DNA of 35,862 nt from an uncultured Pseudomonadota bacterium (GTDB lineage Bacteria; Pseudomonadota; Gammaproteobacteria; Burkholderiales; Methylophilaceae): the NCBI GenBank assembly GCA_903833595.1, contig CAILFU010000004.1, forward strand, positions 1-35,862, written 5' to 3'. The notes beneath the pieces were generated by a model that did no database searches, was not told the DNA's origin, and worked only from the letters and a program-made list of their open reading frames with translations. How positions within the stretch are numbered: the first letter of the stretch is position 1; each line of letters begins with the position of its first letter. The position numbers and the translations under genes were made by a program. Of the stretch, positions 27,412 to 35,862 are shown piece after piece.

Positions 27412-28249
27412 TTTTAATTTGGTCTATTAAGCTAGGTAATTTAACACCTAATGTATTTTCAAACTTTGAATTATCCATCCGCATATCCTTCGGCCTATAA
27501 GCCTTTAGAAAAGTTGCTTGACTAGCATCAATCCGGGTCATCGTTGCTGTAGGTAAATTTAGATAGTCGGCAAAGGCAAAATCAAAATCAGCCTTGCTCA
27601 TGCCATCATGCGATCCAAGGTTAAATATTCCGAGAGGCTTTTTCTCAACGACCAGCTCAATCATTTCAACAAGAGTAGCCATTGAAAGCGGACTAAAATA
27701 TACATCCTTTAGCACTTGAACATGCTTACCGCTTGTTAGCGAGTTATAAACCCAGTCAGTAAGGCTCTCTCTATTTCCAACTTTACTACGCCCAACAAAA
27801 TTAGTTCTAAGTATGGTGCTGGGTACTCGTAAAGCAGCTAACTCACCAGCATATTTTGAAAAGGCATAATTGTTCGTCAAGGTAATTTGATCTTCAGTAT
27901 GCTCGCATGCACCGTCGTACACTTGATCGGTGGAAATTTGAATGAGATGAGCATTTGCTTCCGTTTCTATTATCCATTGAGCCATGTTCTCAACCGTTCG
28001 TGTATTAATCAGGTAGGATTCATTCGCATAATCTTGACAACGCTCAACACTTGTCAGCCCGACAAGATTGATGATAACGCTAGGCTTAAGCTTATTAAGC
28101 AAAGAGAACGTTTCATTTTTACTTGACAAATCCGCAGTGTAATCCGCATTAGCCTGACGTGCGTGAGTGGCTACCGCCCTACCCTGTGCTTTAAATTTTG
28201 GGACTAGAGTTGAACCAAGAAGACCCGTTGAACCAGTAATTAAAATCAT
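27380..28249 (-). CDS. RmlD-like SDR sugar-nucleotide reductase
   Basis: 'MILITGSTGLLGSTLVPKF', 'QISTDQVYDG', 'YAFSKYAGEL'. Confidence 0.85.
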   Translation of the reverse strand: MILITGSTGLLGSTLVPKFKAQGRAVATHARQANADYTADLSSKNETFSLLNKLKPSVIINLVGLTSVERCQDYANESYLINTRTVENMAQWIIETEANAHLIQISTDQVYDGACEHTEDQITLTNNYAFSKYAGELAALRVPSTILRTNFVGRSKVGNRESLTDWVYNSLTSGKHVQVLKDVYFSPLSMATLVEMIELVVEKKPLGIFNLGSHDGMSKADFDFAFADYLNLPTATMTRIDASQATFLKAYRPKDMRMDNSKFENTLGVKLPSLIDQIKSVAKEYDAIT

Positions 28250-28261
28250 GATTTTTCCAAC

Positions 28262-28942
28262 TTACAGTAATGCTTTAAACAACAATTCAGCTCGCATCCA
28301 ATCATCGTCAGTATCTATATCCACGACTCTCCAATTTGGAATAGGCATACCAAGACCTGCTGTATGCATTTTCTTTTTTGCCAACCAAGCTGTGGACTTA
28401 CCCCAATAAAACTGCCCAGCATCATGATAAGATTTTTCCAAATCCTGTGTACGTGTTAGCTCGAACTGGGGCGCATAAAACTCCATTGCACCATCTGGCA
28501 ACCTTCGCATTGCACGCTGTATTGGGTGAGCATATTCTGCAACCGGATAGACAAAATCAGCATTCTGAGCAACAGCTAATTCATACGCTGCCAGTAAATC
28601 ACTGGCCTGCAAAGATGGAGCACACGGATATATACAGCAAGCAAAATTCACTTCCCAACCCAACGCAATACATGATTCAACAGCATGTGCAACCACAGGT
28701 ACTGTAGGTGTAAGATCATCAGCCAACTCTACAGGCCTTTTAAATGGCGTTTCTGCCCCTGAGTCCCGCGCTATTTGCGCGATTTCCTCATCATCCGTCG
28801 AAACAATAATGTGATCAAACAATCCTGAATTCTCTGCCGCTTTAATCGCCCATGAGATCATAGGTCTACCGCAAAATTCTTTAATATTTTTTCTTGGGAT
28901 TCTCTTACTTCCACCACGCGCTGGTATCACGGCTATTTTCAT
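28262..28942 (-). CDS. Acylneuraminate/pseudaminate cytidylyltransferase family (PseF-like)
   Basis: 'MKIAVIPARGGSKRIPRKNIKEFCGRPMISWAIKAA', 'IIVSTDDEEIAQIA'. Confidence 0.9.
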   Translation of the reverse strand: MKIAVIPARGGSKRIPRKNIKEFCGRPMISWAIKAAENSGLFDHIIVSTDDEEIAQIARDSGAETPFKRPVELADDLTPTVPVVAHAVESCIALGWEVNFACCIYPCAPSLQASDLLAAYELAVAQNADFVYPVAEYAHPIQRAMRRLPDGAMEFYAPQFELTRTQDLEKSYHDAGQFYWGKSTAWLAKKKMHTAGLGMPIPNWRVVDIDTDDDWMRAELLFKALL

Positions 28943-28992
28943 AATTCATCCATCCTAGATAAGACGATCCTCTAAACTAACAATATCCTTAA

Positions 28993-30768
28993 TCAAGTCG
29001 CAACGATGTCCTGGTAAGAGCCTACACGTTTAACCCTACCCTCACTAAGCTCTACTATTTGCGTACAATTTTTAAGTGTAGTAAGACGATGAGCGATAAT
29101 CAAAACCGTTAAGTCATTTGCGAGCCCTTCTATTGAGCGCATCACAGCCTGCTCCGTCTCACCGTCTAAAGCACTTGTTGCTTCATCAAAAATAATAACA
29201 TCAGCCTGTTTATATAGTGCACGAGCAATGCCAATACGCTGGCGTTGTCCGCCAGACAAGCGTACGCCACGCTCACCTACAAATGTTTCGTATTTTTCGG
29301 GTAAAGCTTCAATAATATCTGAAATTTGTGCCTGCTTAGCAGCTTCCTCTACACGCGCTTTGTTTATTTGGCTTTTCAATACGCCAAAAGCAATATTTTC
29401 TTCAATGGAACTATCCGCCAGAAAAATTGCTTGTGGCACATGCGCAATATGCGTTTGCCAAGCTCGATGATTAATATTCTTCACAACTTGTCCATCAACT
29501 TCAAGCACACCACCCTCATTTGCATTCAGCAAACCCATAACAATGTCAAGAAGCGTGCTTTTGCCACTCCCAGTCGTGCCGATAAAACCAATCACACTGC
29601 CTTTTTTTATAGTGAGATTTACGTCATTAAGAACACAAGCCGTCAGAGGACTATAGCGAAATGAAAGTTGCCTTATGCATATTTCTTTTTGAAATACTAG
29701 GGGGATAGGCATTGGTTGATCAGCATACTCAGGTAGGGGCTGATCTAACAAATAAAGCGTGTCCTGCAAGGAGGCTTGACCACCTTGAATGCTCGACCAT
29801 GAAGCATACGCTTGCTGTAATATTGGTAATAATCTTTGGGCGCCTAATGCTAAAGCACCAAGTACTGGTATAGCCTTAGCTACTCCACCTGATTGCTGAG
29901 CTAAAGCGTAAGCCAGAATGGCAATTAATACCATACCTAATGATTCCATCCCATATCGAGGAAACATGGAAATGAAAAAGTTATTGCCCTGTGCTCGACG
30001 CAACGACTGATCGGCACGACCATATATCTGACAATAAACTGACTGACTGCCATCAATTAATACATCACGTATCCCGCCCAATCCTTCTTGTAAGGATTTA
30101 ATAACATTAGTTGACTCACGAGCAATTCTCTGGCTATCGCGCATCATCTGATTTCTTGTTAGCTTTATGATAGAAATGTAAATGAGTCCGAATCCAGCAA
30201 ACGCAGATAATGCAATTACAGGTTCAACAACCAACATTGCAATAAGTATAGTAGTAATCATAATGCTGGCGCTTATAAGCGTTAAAATTGGCACGACAAT
30301 ATTGTAGATTACGCCATTGGCTTTATTCGAAATTCCATTAATGACCTCACTACTGTTCCGAGCCACATGTACAGCATATGGTTGATATAGCGTACGACGG
30401 TAAATATTAATACTAAGATCTGCACCTGTTGCAAAAGAGAGTCGAGTACTAACCCAAAGCATTAATAGGCGAGTTATTCCTGCAATACATGCAGCCAAAC
30501 TAAAAATAACCGTCAGCGGTAACAATAGTTGTTTTGACTCTGTTAGACCAAGTACATGAATTAAGGGCTGAATGAGGGGATGCACAAAAATACGATCTGG
30601 TGCAGTCAACACCCCTAAAAATGGTAACACTGCACCAATACTAAAAATTTCAGCAAAAGACGCAAAAATCATAAGGATTAGAAGAATTGCAAATTGTCTT
30701 CTCCTTTTGAAACTGACGTGGAACCAAAGACGTTTTAAAAGACTAGTAATGGATGGATTTGAATTCAT
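28993..30768 (-). CDS. ABC half-transporter (PglK/MsbA-type), candidate lipid-linked oligosaccharide flippase
   Basis: N-terminal TMD; Walker A 'GTTGSGKSTLLD', signature 'LSGGQRQR', Walker B 'VIIFDEATSALD'. Confidence 0.88.
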   Translation of the reverse strand: MNSNPSITSLLKRLWFHVSFKRRRQFAILLILMIFASFAEIFSIGAVLPFLGVLTAPDRIFVHPLIQPLIHVLGLTESKQLLLPLTVIFSLAACIAGITRLLMLWVSTRLSFATGADLSINIYRRTLYQPYAVHVARNSSEVINGISNKANGVIYNIVVPILTLISASIMITTILIAMLVVEPVIALSAFAGFGLIYISIIKLTRNQMMRDSQRIARESTNVIKSLQEGLGGIRDVLIDGSQSVYCQIYGRADQSLRRAQGNNFFISMFPRYGMESLGMVLIAILAYALAQQSGGVAKAIPVLGALALGAQRLLPILQQAYASWSSIQGGQASLQDTLYLLDQPLPEYADQPMPIPLVFQKEICIRQLSFRYSPLTACVLNDVNLTIKKGSVIGFIGTTGSGKSTLLDIVMGLLNANEGGVLEVDGQVVKNINHRAWQTHIAHVPQAIFLADSSIEENIAFGVLKSQINKARVEEAAKQAQISDIIEALPEKYETFVGERGVRLSGGQRQRIGIARALYKQADVIIFDEATSALDGETEQAVMRSIEGLANDLTVLIIAHRLTTLKNCTQIVELSEGRVKRVGSYQDIVAT

Positions 30769-30845
30769 GTATTAATAGATATGAACGCTATTGAGTAGTG
30801 CAAAATGTGGGTGTGTTGCATAAACTCTATCGCGACTCATAACTT

Positions 30846-31967
30846 TTAACTTTCAATACTAACACTCACAATATACCCATTATTTTTTAACAATGCGTGC
30901 TGCTTAGCAGTATCCAAATCAGAGGCCATCATCTCAGCACACATTTCTTGAACTGTAATTTCGGGCACCCAACCTAATTTCTCTTTTGCTTTAGTTGGGT
31001 CACCTAACAACGTCTCAACTTCAGTAGGACGGAAGTAACGAGGATCAATGCGAACAATCACATCTCCTACCTTCAATGCGGGAGCATTATCCCCAACAAT
31101 GGATACAACACTTGCAGTTTCATCCACACCCTTACCATCAAATTTCAAAGTAACCCCAAGCTCTGCTGCAGACCACTCAATAAACTGACGAACACTATAC
31201 TGAACACCGGTCGCAATCACAAAATCATCAGGCGTATCTTGCTGTAGCATCATCCACTGCATACGCACGTAATCCTTCGCGTGACCCCAGTCACGTAGCG
31301 CATCGATGTTACCCATATAAATACAGGATTCCAAACCCTGAGCGATATTAGCTAATCCACGTGTGATTTTACGTGTCACAAAAGTCTCGCCACGACGAGG
31401 GCTCTCATGATTAAACAAGATGCCATTACAGGCATAGATACCATAGGCTTCACGGTAGTTCACCGTAATCCAGTATGCATACATCTTGGCGGCGGCATAT
31501 GGGCTACGTGGATAGAATGGCGTGGTTTCCTTTTGAGGAATCTCTTGTACTAGACCATAGAGCTCTGAAGTAGACGCTTGGTAAAAACGCGTCTTTTTCT
31601 CAAGACCTAGTATGCGGATTGCTTCAAGCAGCCTCAAGGTACCAATCGCGTCCACATCTGCTGTGTATTCCGGACTCTCAAAACTGACCGCTACATGACT
31701 CTGGGCACCTAGGTTATAAATCTCGTCAGGCTGAGTTTCTTGAACAATACGAATCAAGTTACTAGTATCTGTTAAGTCGCCGTAATGTAGTTTGAAGTCC
31801 GCACTTTCAATATGAGGGTCTTGATAAATGTGATCAACACGCTGAGTATTAAGCGAACTGGCACGGCGTTTAATACCGTGCACTATGTAGCCTTTTTCTA
31901 ATAAGAACTCTGCTAAATATGAGCCATCTTGTCCCGTAATGCCGGTAATTAATGCAACTTTTTTCAC
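30846..31967 (-). CDS. gmd: GDP-mannose 4,6-dehydratase
   Basis: '[44 protein letters not shown]', '[25 protein letters not shown]'. Confidence 0.97.
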   Translation of the reverse strand: MKKVALITGITGQDGSYLAEFLLEKGYIVHGIKRRASSLNTQRVDHIYQDPHIESADFKLHYGDLTDTSNLIRIVQETQPDEIYNLGAQSHVAVSFESPEYTADVDAIGTLRLLEAIRILGLEKKTRFYQASTSELYGLVQEIPQKETTPFYPRSPYAAAKMYAYWITVNYREAYGIYACNGILFNHESPRRGETFVTRKITRGLANIAQGLESCIYMGNIDALRDWGHAKDYVRMQWMMLQQDTPDDFVIATGVQYSVRQFIEWSAAELGVTLKFDGKGVDETASVVSIVGDNAPALKVGDVIVRIDPRYFRPTEVETLLGDPTKAKEKLGWVPEITVQEMCAEMMASDLDTAKQHALLKNNGYIVSVSIES

Positions 31968-33427
31968 TTTATAACCAACCTTCCATAGGCATCTTCAAAC
32001 CGAATAATATCATCCTCACCCAAATAGGTTCCCGACTGCACTTCAATCAATTCAAGCATTTCCTTTCCCGGGTTTGCAAGTCGATGTATTGCACCCAAAG
32101 GGATGTAGGTCGATTGATTTTCGGCAAGCATGAAAGTTACATCACCACAAGTTACTTCAGCCACGCCATTCACCACAACCCAATGCTCGGCACGATGCTC
32201 GTGTTTCTGTAAGCTTAGACTCTCACCCGGTTTCACCACTATAAGCTTAACTGTAAAATTTTCACTCTCATCTAAACGGTTAAACCAACCCCAAGGTCGA
32301 TGCACCTTGCGTGGCAAAATATGCTCTGAGCGCTTGAGTGCTGCGAGCTCACTCACTATCTTTTTAACATGCTGGCTCTGACTCTTATCGGCTACTAGTA
32401 TCGCATCGGCGGTTTCTACCACAATCAAATTATTTACACCCACGGTGCCAACTAACCGACTACTCGCATGAATAAACGTATTGGTCGTGTCCGCCATTAA
32501 CGTATCGCCGTGCGTCACGTTGCCATCGCCATCCTGTACACTCACCTGCCACACCGCATCCCAAGCGCCTAAATCATTCCAACCTGCATCCAGCGGCACC
32601 ATCTTGATGGCAAAGGCTGAGCCAGGACATTTTTCTAGGACGGCGTAGTCTACTGAGTCACTGGGAATATTCGTAAAAGCGACTTGGTCAGGGCGCACAA
32701 ACTGCGCATCAACCGTTTTTTGGGAGAAGGCTTGTTGGGTTGCACTTAAAATCGCTGGACTAAAATGCGCTAAGGCTTTGAGCCAAGTGCTGGCTTTTAA
32801 GACAAACATACCACTATTCCAGGCATAGTCACCACTGGCTACATATTGCGCTGCCGTCGCTAAGTCCGGCTTTTCGGCAAACTGGGCAACGGTGTACTCA
32901 CTATTCACCCCTTGCACACCCTGGTGCTTGATATACCCATAACCCGTCTCTGGTTTATCGGGGGTAATGCCTAAAATTACAATACTGCCATCGGCCGCGG
33001 CGCGGACGCTTTGTTGCAAGGCTTGAGTAAACGCTGGGTCATTCATTACTGTTTGATCTGCAGGGGTCACGACAAGAATAGGATCTTCACCATCCTTAAC
33101 CGCCTGCAAAGCCGCAAACGTTAAAGCCGGTGCGGTATTACGTCCCACCGGTTCTAACAACAAGGTCGCCGCAACCTCAGGCATCTCACGTAACTGATCC
33201 AGTGCCAAGAAGCGATGCTCTTCCCCCGTCACAATCAAGGTGTCACCCAGCACAATATCCTCTGCGCCTAAGCCATTCACGCGTTCTATTGCCTGCTGGA
33301 ATAAACTCGTTGTGCCAGACAATACCAAGAACTGTTTTGGAAATCCTGCTCGAGACAATGGCCACAGCCTGGTGCCAGAGCCACCACAGAGAATTACCGG
33401 TACAATTTGATGAGGATGTTTATTCAT
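31964..33427 (-). CDS. manC: Mannose-1-phosphate guanylyltransferase / mannose-6-phosphate isomerase
   Basis: '[27 protein letters not shown]', '[10 protein letters not shown]', C-terminal cupin 'RPWGWF...[19 protein letters not shown]'. Confidence 0.96.
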   Translation of the reverse strand: MNKHPHQIVPVILCGGSGTRLWPLSRAGFPKQFLVLSGTTSLFQQAIERVNGLGAEDIVLGDTLIVTGEEHRFLALDQLREMPEVAATLLLEPVGRNTAPALTFAALQAVKDGEDPILVVTPADQTVMNDPAFTQALQQSVRAAADGSIVILGITPDKPETGYGYIKHQGVQGVNSEYTVAQFAEKPDLATAAQYVASGDYAWNSGMFVLKASTWLKALAHFSPAILSATQQAFSQKTVDAQFVRPDQVAFTNIPSDSVDYAVLEKCPGSAFAIKMVPLDAGWNDLGAWDAVWQVSVQDGDGNVTHGDTLMADTTNTFIHASSRLVGTVGVNNLIVVETADAILVADKSQSQHVKKIVSELAALKRSEHILPRKVHRPWGWFNRLDESENFTVKLIVVKPGESLSLQKHEHRAEHWVVVNGVAEVTCGDVTFMLAENQSTYIPLGAIHRLANPGKEMLELIEVQSGTYLGEDDIIRFEDAYGRLVIK

Positions 33428-33493
33428 TTATTATTAGTTAGGCCCGCTATTGCCCGCTCTCAGCCGACCTTCTGCAAAACACTGTTTTGGCTT

Positions 33494-34756
33494 TCACAGA
33501 CGGCCATCCACTTCATCTTTGGGAAACATGCCCTTGATATCGTAGATGACGCCAGTGCCGCTCACCAGTCGACGAATGCCCTCAATACCAACGCTTTTAA
33601 ACTCATCATGGGCAACCGCTACAACCACCGCATCGTAACGCTCCTCTACGGGCATCGCTGCTAACAGGTCAATGGCATATTCATATTTTGCTTCAGCGCG
33701 ATCAGCCCATGGGTCGTAAATATCAACCTGAGCGCTAAAGCCTTCTAGCTCTCGCACCAGATCAATCGTGCGCGTATTACGCAGGTCGCCACAGTTCTCT
33801 TTAAAGGTAAAGCCCAGTACCAATATGCGTGACCTGGCAATCGTATGGCCTTTATGAATCATGCGCTTTATCACTTCACCGGCTACGTGATTGCCCATGG
33901 AATCATTAATGCGTCTGCAGGCAAGTAAAATGTCTGGATAGTAGCCCACTGACTGCGCCTTTTGAATCAGATAATAAGGGTCCACACCAATGCAGTGCCC
34001 CCCCACCAAGCCCGGCTTGTATGGCAGGAAGTTCCACTTGGTCCCGGCGGCCTCCAGAACATCGTGGGTGTCGATCCCCAAACGGTTAAAAATAAGGGCA
34101 AACTCGTTAATCAAGGCAATGTTTACATCCCGCTGCGTATTCTCGATGACTTTAGAAGCCTCTGCCACCTTAATGCTGGGCGCCTTGTGCGTGCCGGCGG
34201 TGATGATGCTCCTGTATAGCGTGTCCACCAATTCCGCAGCCTCAGGGGTAGAGCCAGAGGTTACCTTGGTAATATTGACCAGACGCCGCTGCTTGTCCCC
34301 TGGATTAATGCGCTCAGGACTATAACCGACGGTGAAGTCTACGTTTAATTTTAAATTCGAAAGTCGTTCGAGTTCCGGTATGCATATCTCTTCGGTCGCC
34401 CCTGGATATACGGTGGATTCGTAAATCACCAGGTCGCCTTTTTTTAGGACAGTGCCAATCATTTGGCTGGCTATCACCAAGGGACTTAAATCTGGGCGCT
34501 TGTCATCATCAACCGGCGTGGGTACTGTGGTGATAAATACGGTACAGTCCGCAAGCGCTAAAATGTCGGTGGTGTATGTGAGGAATCGAGCCTCATTGAG
34601 CTCTTCCGAGTTCACCTCTAGGGTGTGGTCATGGCCGGATTGAAGCTCCGCAACACGCTTGGCGTTAATGTCAAACCCTACGACCGGGCCCTTCTTGCCA
34701 AATTCCACAGCAAGCGGCAGTCCGACATACCCTAGACCAATAATCGCTATCTTCAT
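33494..34756 (-). CDS. tviB: Nucleotide-sugar dehydrogenase (TviB-type UDP-GlcNAc 6-dehydrogenase)
   Basis: '[31 protein letters not shown]', '[29 protein letters not shown]', '[17 protein letters not shown]'. Confidence 0.92.
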   Translation of the reverse strand: MKIAIIGLGYVGLPLAVEFGKKGPVVGFDINAKRVAELQSGHDHTLEVNSEELNEARFLTYTTDILALADCTVFITTVPTPVDDDKRPDLSPLVIASQMIGTVLKKGDLVIYESTVYPGATEEICIPELERLSNLKLNVDFTVGYSPERINPGDKQRRLVNITKVTSGSTPEAAELVDTLYRSIITAGTHKAPSIKVAEASKVIENTQRDVNIALINEFALIFNRLGIDTHDVLEAAGTKWNFLPYKPGLVGGHCIGVDPYYLIQKAQSVGYYPDILLACRRINDSMGNHVAGEVIKRMIHKGHTIARSRILVLGFTFKENCGDLRNTRTIDLVRELEGFSAQVDIYDPWADRAEAKYEYAIDLLAAMPVEERYDAVVVAVAHDEFKSVGIEGIRRLVSGTGVIYDIKGMFPKDEVDGRL

Positions 34757-34899
34757 TTTGATATACTTACTTTAATAAAAAAAATTATGATTATACAGAA
34801 AGTGCTTTACTGACTCGTAGACAGCAAGCAACACTTCCCTATATGGCGGTAACAGGGCAAAGTGAACTATTTACACCCATCTCATTAACCTCCAACAGC

Positions 34900-35286
34900 T
34901 TAGCCATGACCACGCTCATAAGGCACAGCCTCAACGACAAGCGCCTGCACGTCCATTTGTTGTTGCAGGGCTTCAATCTCGGCCTTTAGGGCGACGTATT
35001 CTTGCTGCTTGCGCTGTAAAAAGTGCGCAGTCAACGACAGCTTCTCGGCCATGCCCTGCGGCGTCAACAAATAAGCATAACCCAACTTATTGTCGTTCGC
35101 TTGGAAGTTGTGCATCTTGATAAGGCCCTTGGTCACCAGCGCACGTAAGCAATAGTTGACGCCACCCAAGCTCACGCCCAAGGCTTTAGCCATCTCGCGC
35201 TGATTCAAATCAGGCTGACTTTCGAGCAAGCTGAGCACCCGGAAGTGGGTGTCCTCTTGCAACTGCTGTTGGCGGGTCAGGGGCAT
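34900..35286 (-). CDS. MarR-type EPS-associated transcriptional regulator
   Basis: 'LTRQQQLQEDTHFRVLSLLESQPDLNQREMAKALGVSLGGVNYCLRALVTKGLIKM' wHTH; coiled-coil tail. The track start is GTG at 35307 (inside the ops element); the internal ATG at 35286 is preferred. Confidence 0.85.
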   Translation of the reverse strand: MPLTRQQQLQEDTHFRVLSLLESQPDLNQREMAKALGVSLGGVNYCLRALVTKGLIKMHNFQANDNKLGYAYLLTPQGMAEKLSLTAHFLQRKQQEYVALKAEIEALQQQMDVQALVVEAVPYERGHG

Positions 35287-35303
35287 AATGTAGGGATATC
35301 TAG

Positions 35304-35316
35304 GCACGCTACCGCC
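35304..35316 (-). promoter_or_regulatory. ops (operon polarity suppressor)/JUMPstart-type element
   Basis: Minus strand GGCGGTAGCGTGC, matching the ops core; 17 nt before the ATG at 35286 of the first gene of the minus-strand locus. Confidence 0.8.
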
Positions 35317-35352
35317 CTACTGTGTGGCCATCAGTCGGGCGGGGGGTGCGTC

Positions 35353-35380
35353 TACAAGGGGTATGATTGAAGCCCTTGTA
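35353..35380. repeat. Inverted repeat TACAAGGG-12 nt-CCCTTGTA
   Basis: Perfect 8-bp arms in the divergent intergenic region. Confidence 0.7.
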
Positions 35381-35602
35381 CGAAGTTGAACAACTGTAGC
35401 ATAGCCGGGTTTCATTTGTCTATCATTAGACGGTCATTTACCTGAATTATTGATGGGCATGCCCTATTCATGCCTGGCGCTTGCGAAATAAGGACCGCAT
35501 GTCGCATAATCAACCCTATGCATAACCGCTCTCATCCTGATCAAGCTCACCCTGAAGCTTCACTCCCTTTATTGCTAACCTCCTCTACTTAAGCGCCCCC
35601 TT

Positions 35603-35862
35603 ATGACCGCTAAAACAACCCCGATTCACCTAGACCGTCTGATGACCACCTCCAACGTCGGCTTTGGCACCAGCGGCGCGCGCGGTTTGGTGAGCGACAT
35701 GACGGACACGCTGTGCTACGCCTATACCCTGGCATTTTTACAGGCGGTGGTAGGCAGGCCTTGCCCGCTGGTGCTCGGTCATGATTTACGTCCGAGCAGC
35801 CCACGGATGGCAGCAGCCTGTGCTACGGCGATGCGGGATGCGGGCTATACGGTGATCTACGC
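35603..35862 (+). CDS. Phosphomannomutase/phosphoglucomutase, partial (runs off window)
   Basis: Manual translation: MTAKTTPIHLDRLMTTSNVGFGTSGARGLVSDMTDTLCYAYTLAFLQAVVGRPCPLVLGHDLRPSSPRMAAACATAMRDAGYTVIYA; 'FGTSGARG' and 'GHDLRPSS' phosphohexomutase motifs. Confidence 0.9.
   Translation, partial: MTAKTTPIHLDRLMTTSNVGFGTSGARGLVSDMTDTLCYAYTLAFLQAVVGRPCPLVLGHDLRPSSPRMAAACATAMRDAGYTVIY

Noticed and set aside
28170-28182. Second ops-like GGCGGTAGC (minus strand), sharing the 13-mer GCTACCGCCCTAC with the real ops site
   Set aside because: Lies within the coding sequence of the RmlD-like SDR (encoding GRAVAT) and diverges from the ops consensus after GGCGGTAGC; probably coincidence.
33130-33441. 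103-aa plus-strand ORF opposite manC (and similar antisense ORFs, e.g. 29326..29664, 28378..28707, 25979..26287, 33990..34325)
   Set aside because: Overlap strongly supported conserved genes; compositional shadows only.
34844-34852. GGCGGTAAC on the plus strand near the regulator gene
   Set aside because: Wrong strand for the operon and lacks the ops G at position 8.
35610-35804. 64-aa minus-strand ORF
   Set aside because: Antisense to the phosphomannomutase start, which has clear FGTSGARG and GHDLRPSS motifs.
1-35862. CRISPR arrays, tRNA/rRNA genes, IS elements
   Set aside because: No regularly spaced repeats, cloverleaf-like intergenic sequences or transposase ORFs noticed; intergenic spaces are mostly very short.

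Overview
The window is a proteobacterial surface-polysaccharide (O-antigen/EPS-type) biosynthesis locus of about 31 kb, almost entirely on the minus strand. It is bounded on the left by a small mobile/defence-like segment and on the right by a divergent regulator / phosphomannomutase junction. Left edge (1-3.5 kb): an AbiEii-like nucleotidyltransferase with an overlapping partner that runs off the window, an XRE regulator plus a 276-aa protein of unknown function, and a divergent tyrosine recombinase. Core (3.5-34.8 kb): RmlC, RmlA, WbuC-like cupin, PglC/WbaP-type initiating sugar transferase, 4,6-dehydratase + SDR (D-QuiNAc-like), WbuB-like GT, an FnlA/RmlD-like/WecB-like trio (predicted UDP-L-QuiNAc type), a HisF/HisH/WbpG-type amidotransferase trio, GTs, a Wzy-like polymerase, a 2OG-Fe(II) oxygenase, an FkbM-like protein, an acetyltransferase, a GT-B-like protein, a methyltransferase / GT2 / NeuB-like / RmlD-like / PseF-like block, a PglK/MsbA-type ABC half-transporter, Gmd, ManC and TviB. 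Right edge: an EPS-associated MarR-type regulator and the start of a divergent phosphomannomutase. Leads I consider most worth following: (1) a block containing an atypical NeuB ('ADIAANHDGD') and lacking the usual NulO precursor genes; (2) an ops/RfaH-type element (GGCGGTAGCGTGC) in a potential hairpin just before the first gene, with no obvious Shine-Dalgarno; (3) an apparent AUU start codon for the WbpG/WbuX homologue that restores a CxxC motif missed by the ORF track; (4) an ABC flippase candidate with no visible Wzx; (5) a dyad operator between the XRE gene and the integrase. All product calls come from reading motifs by eye; no database search was run.
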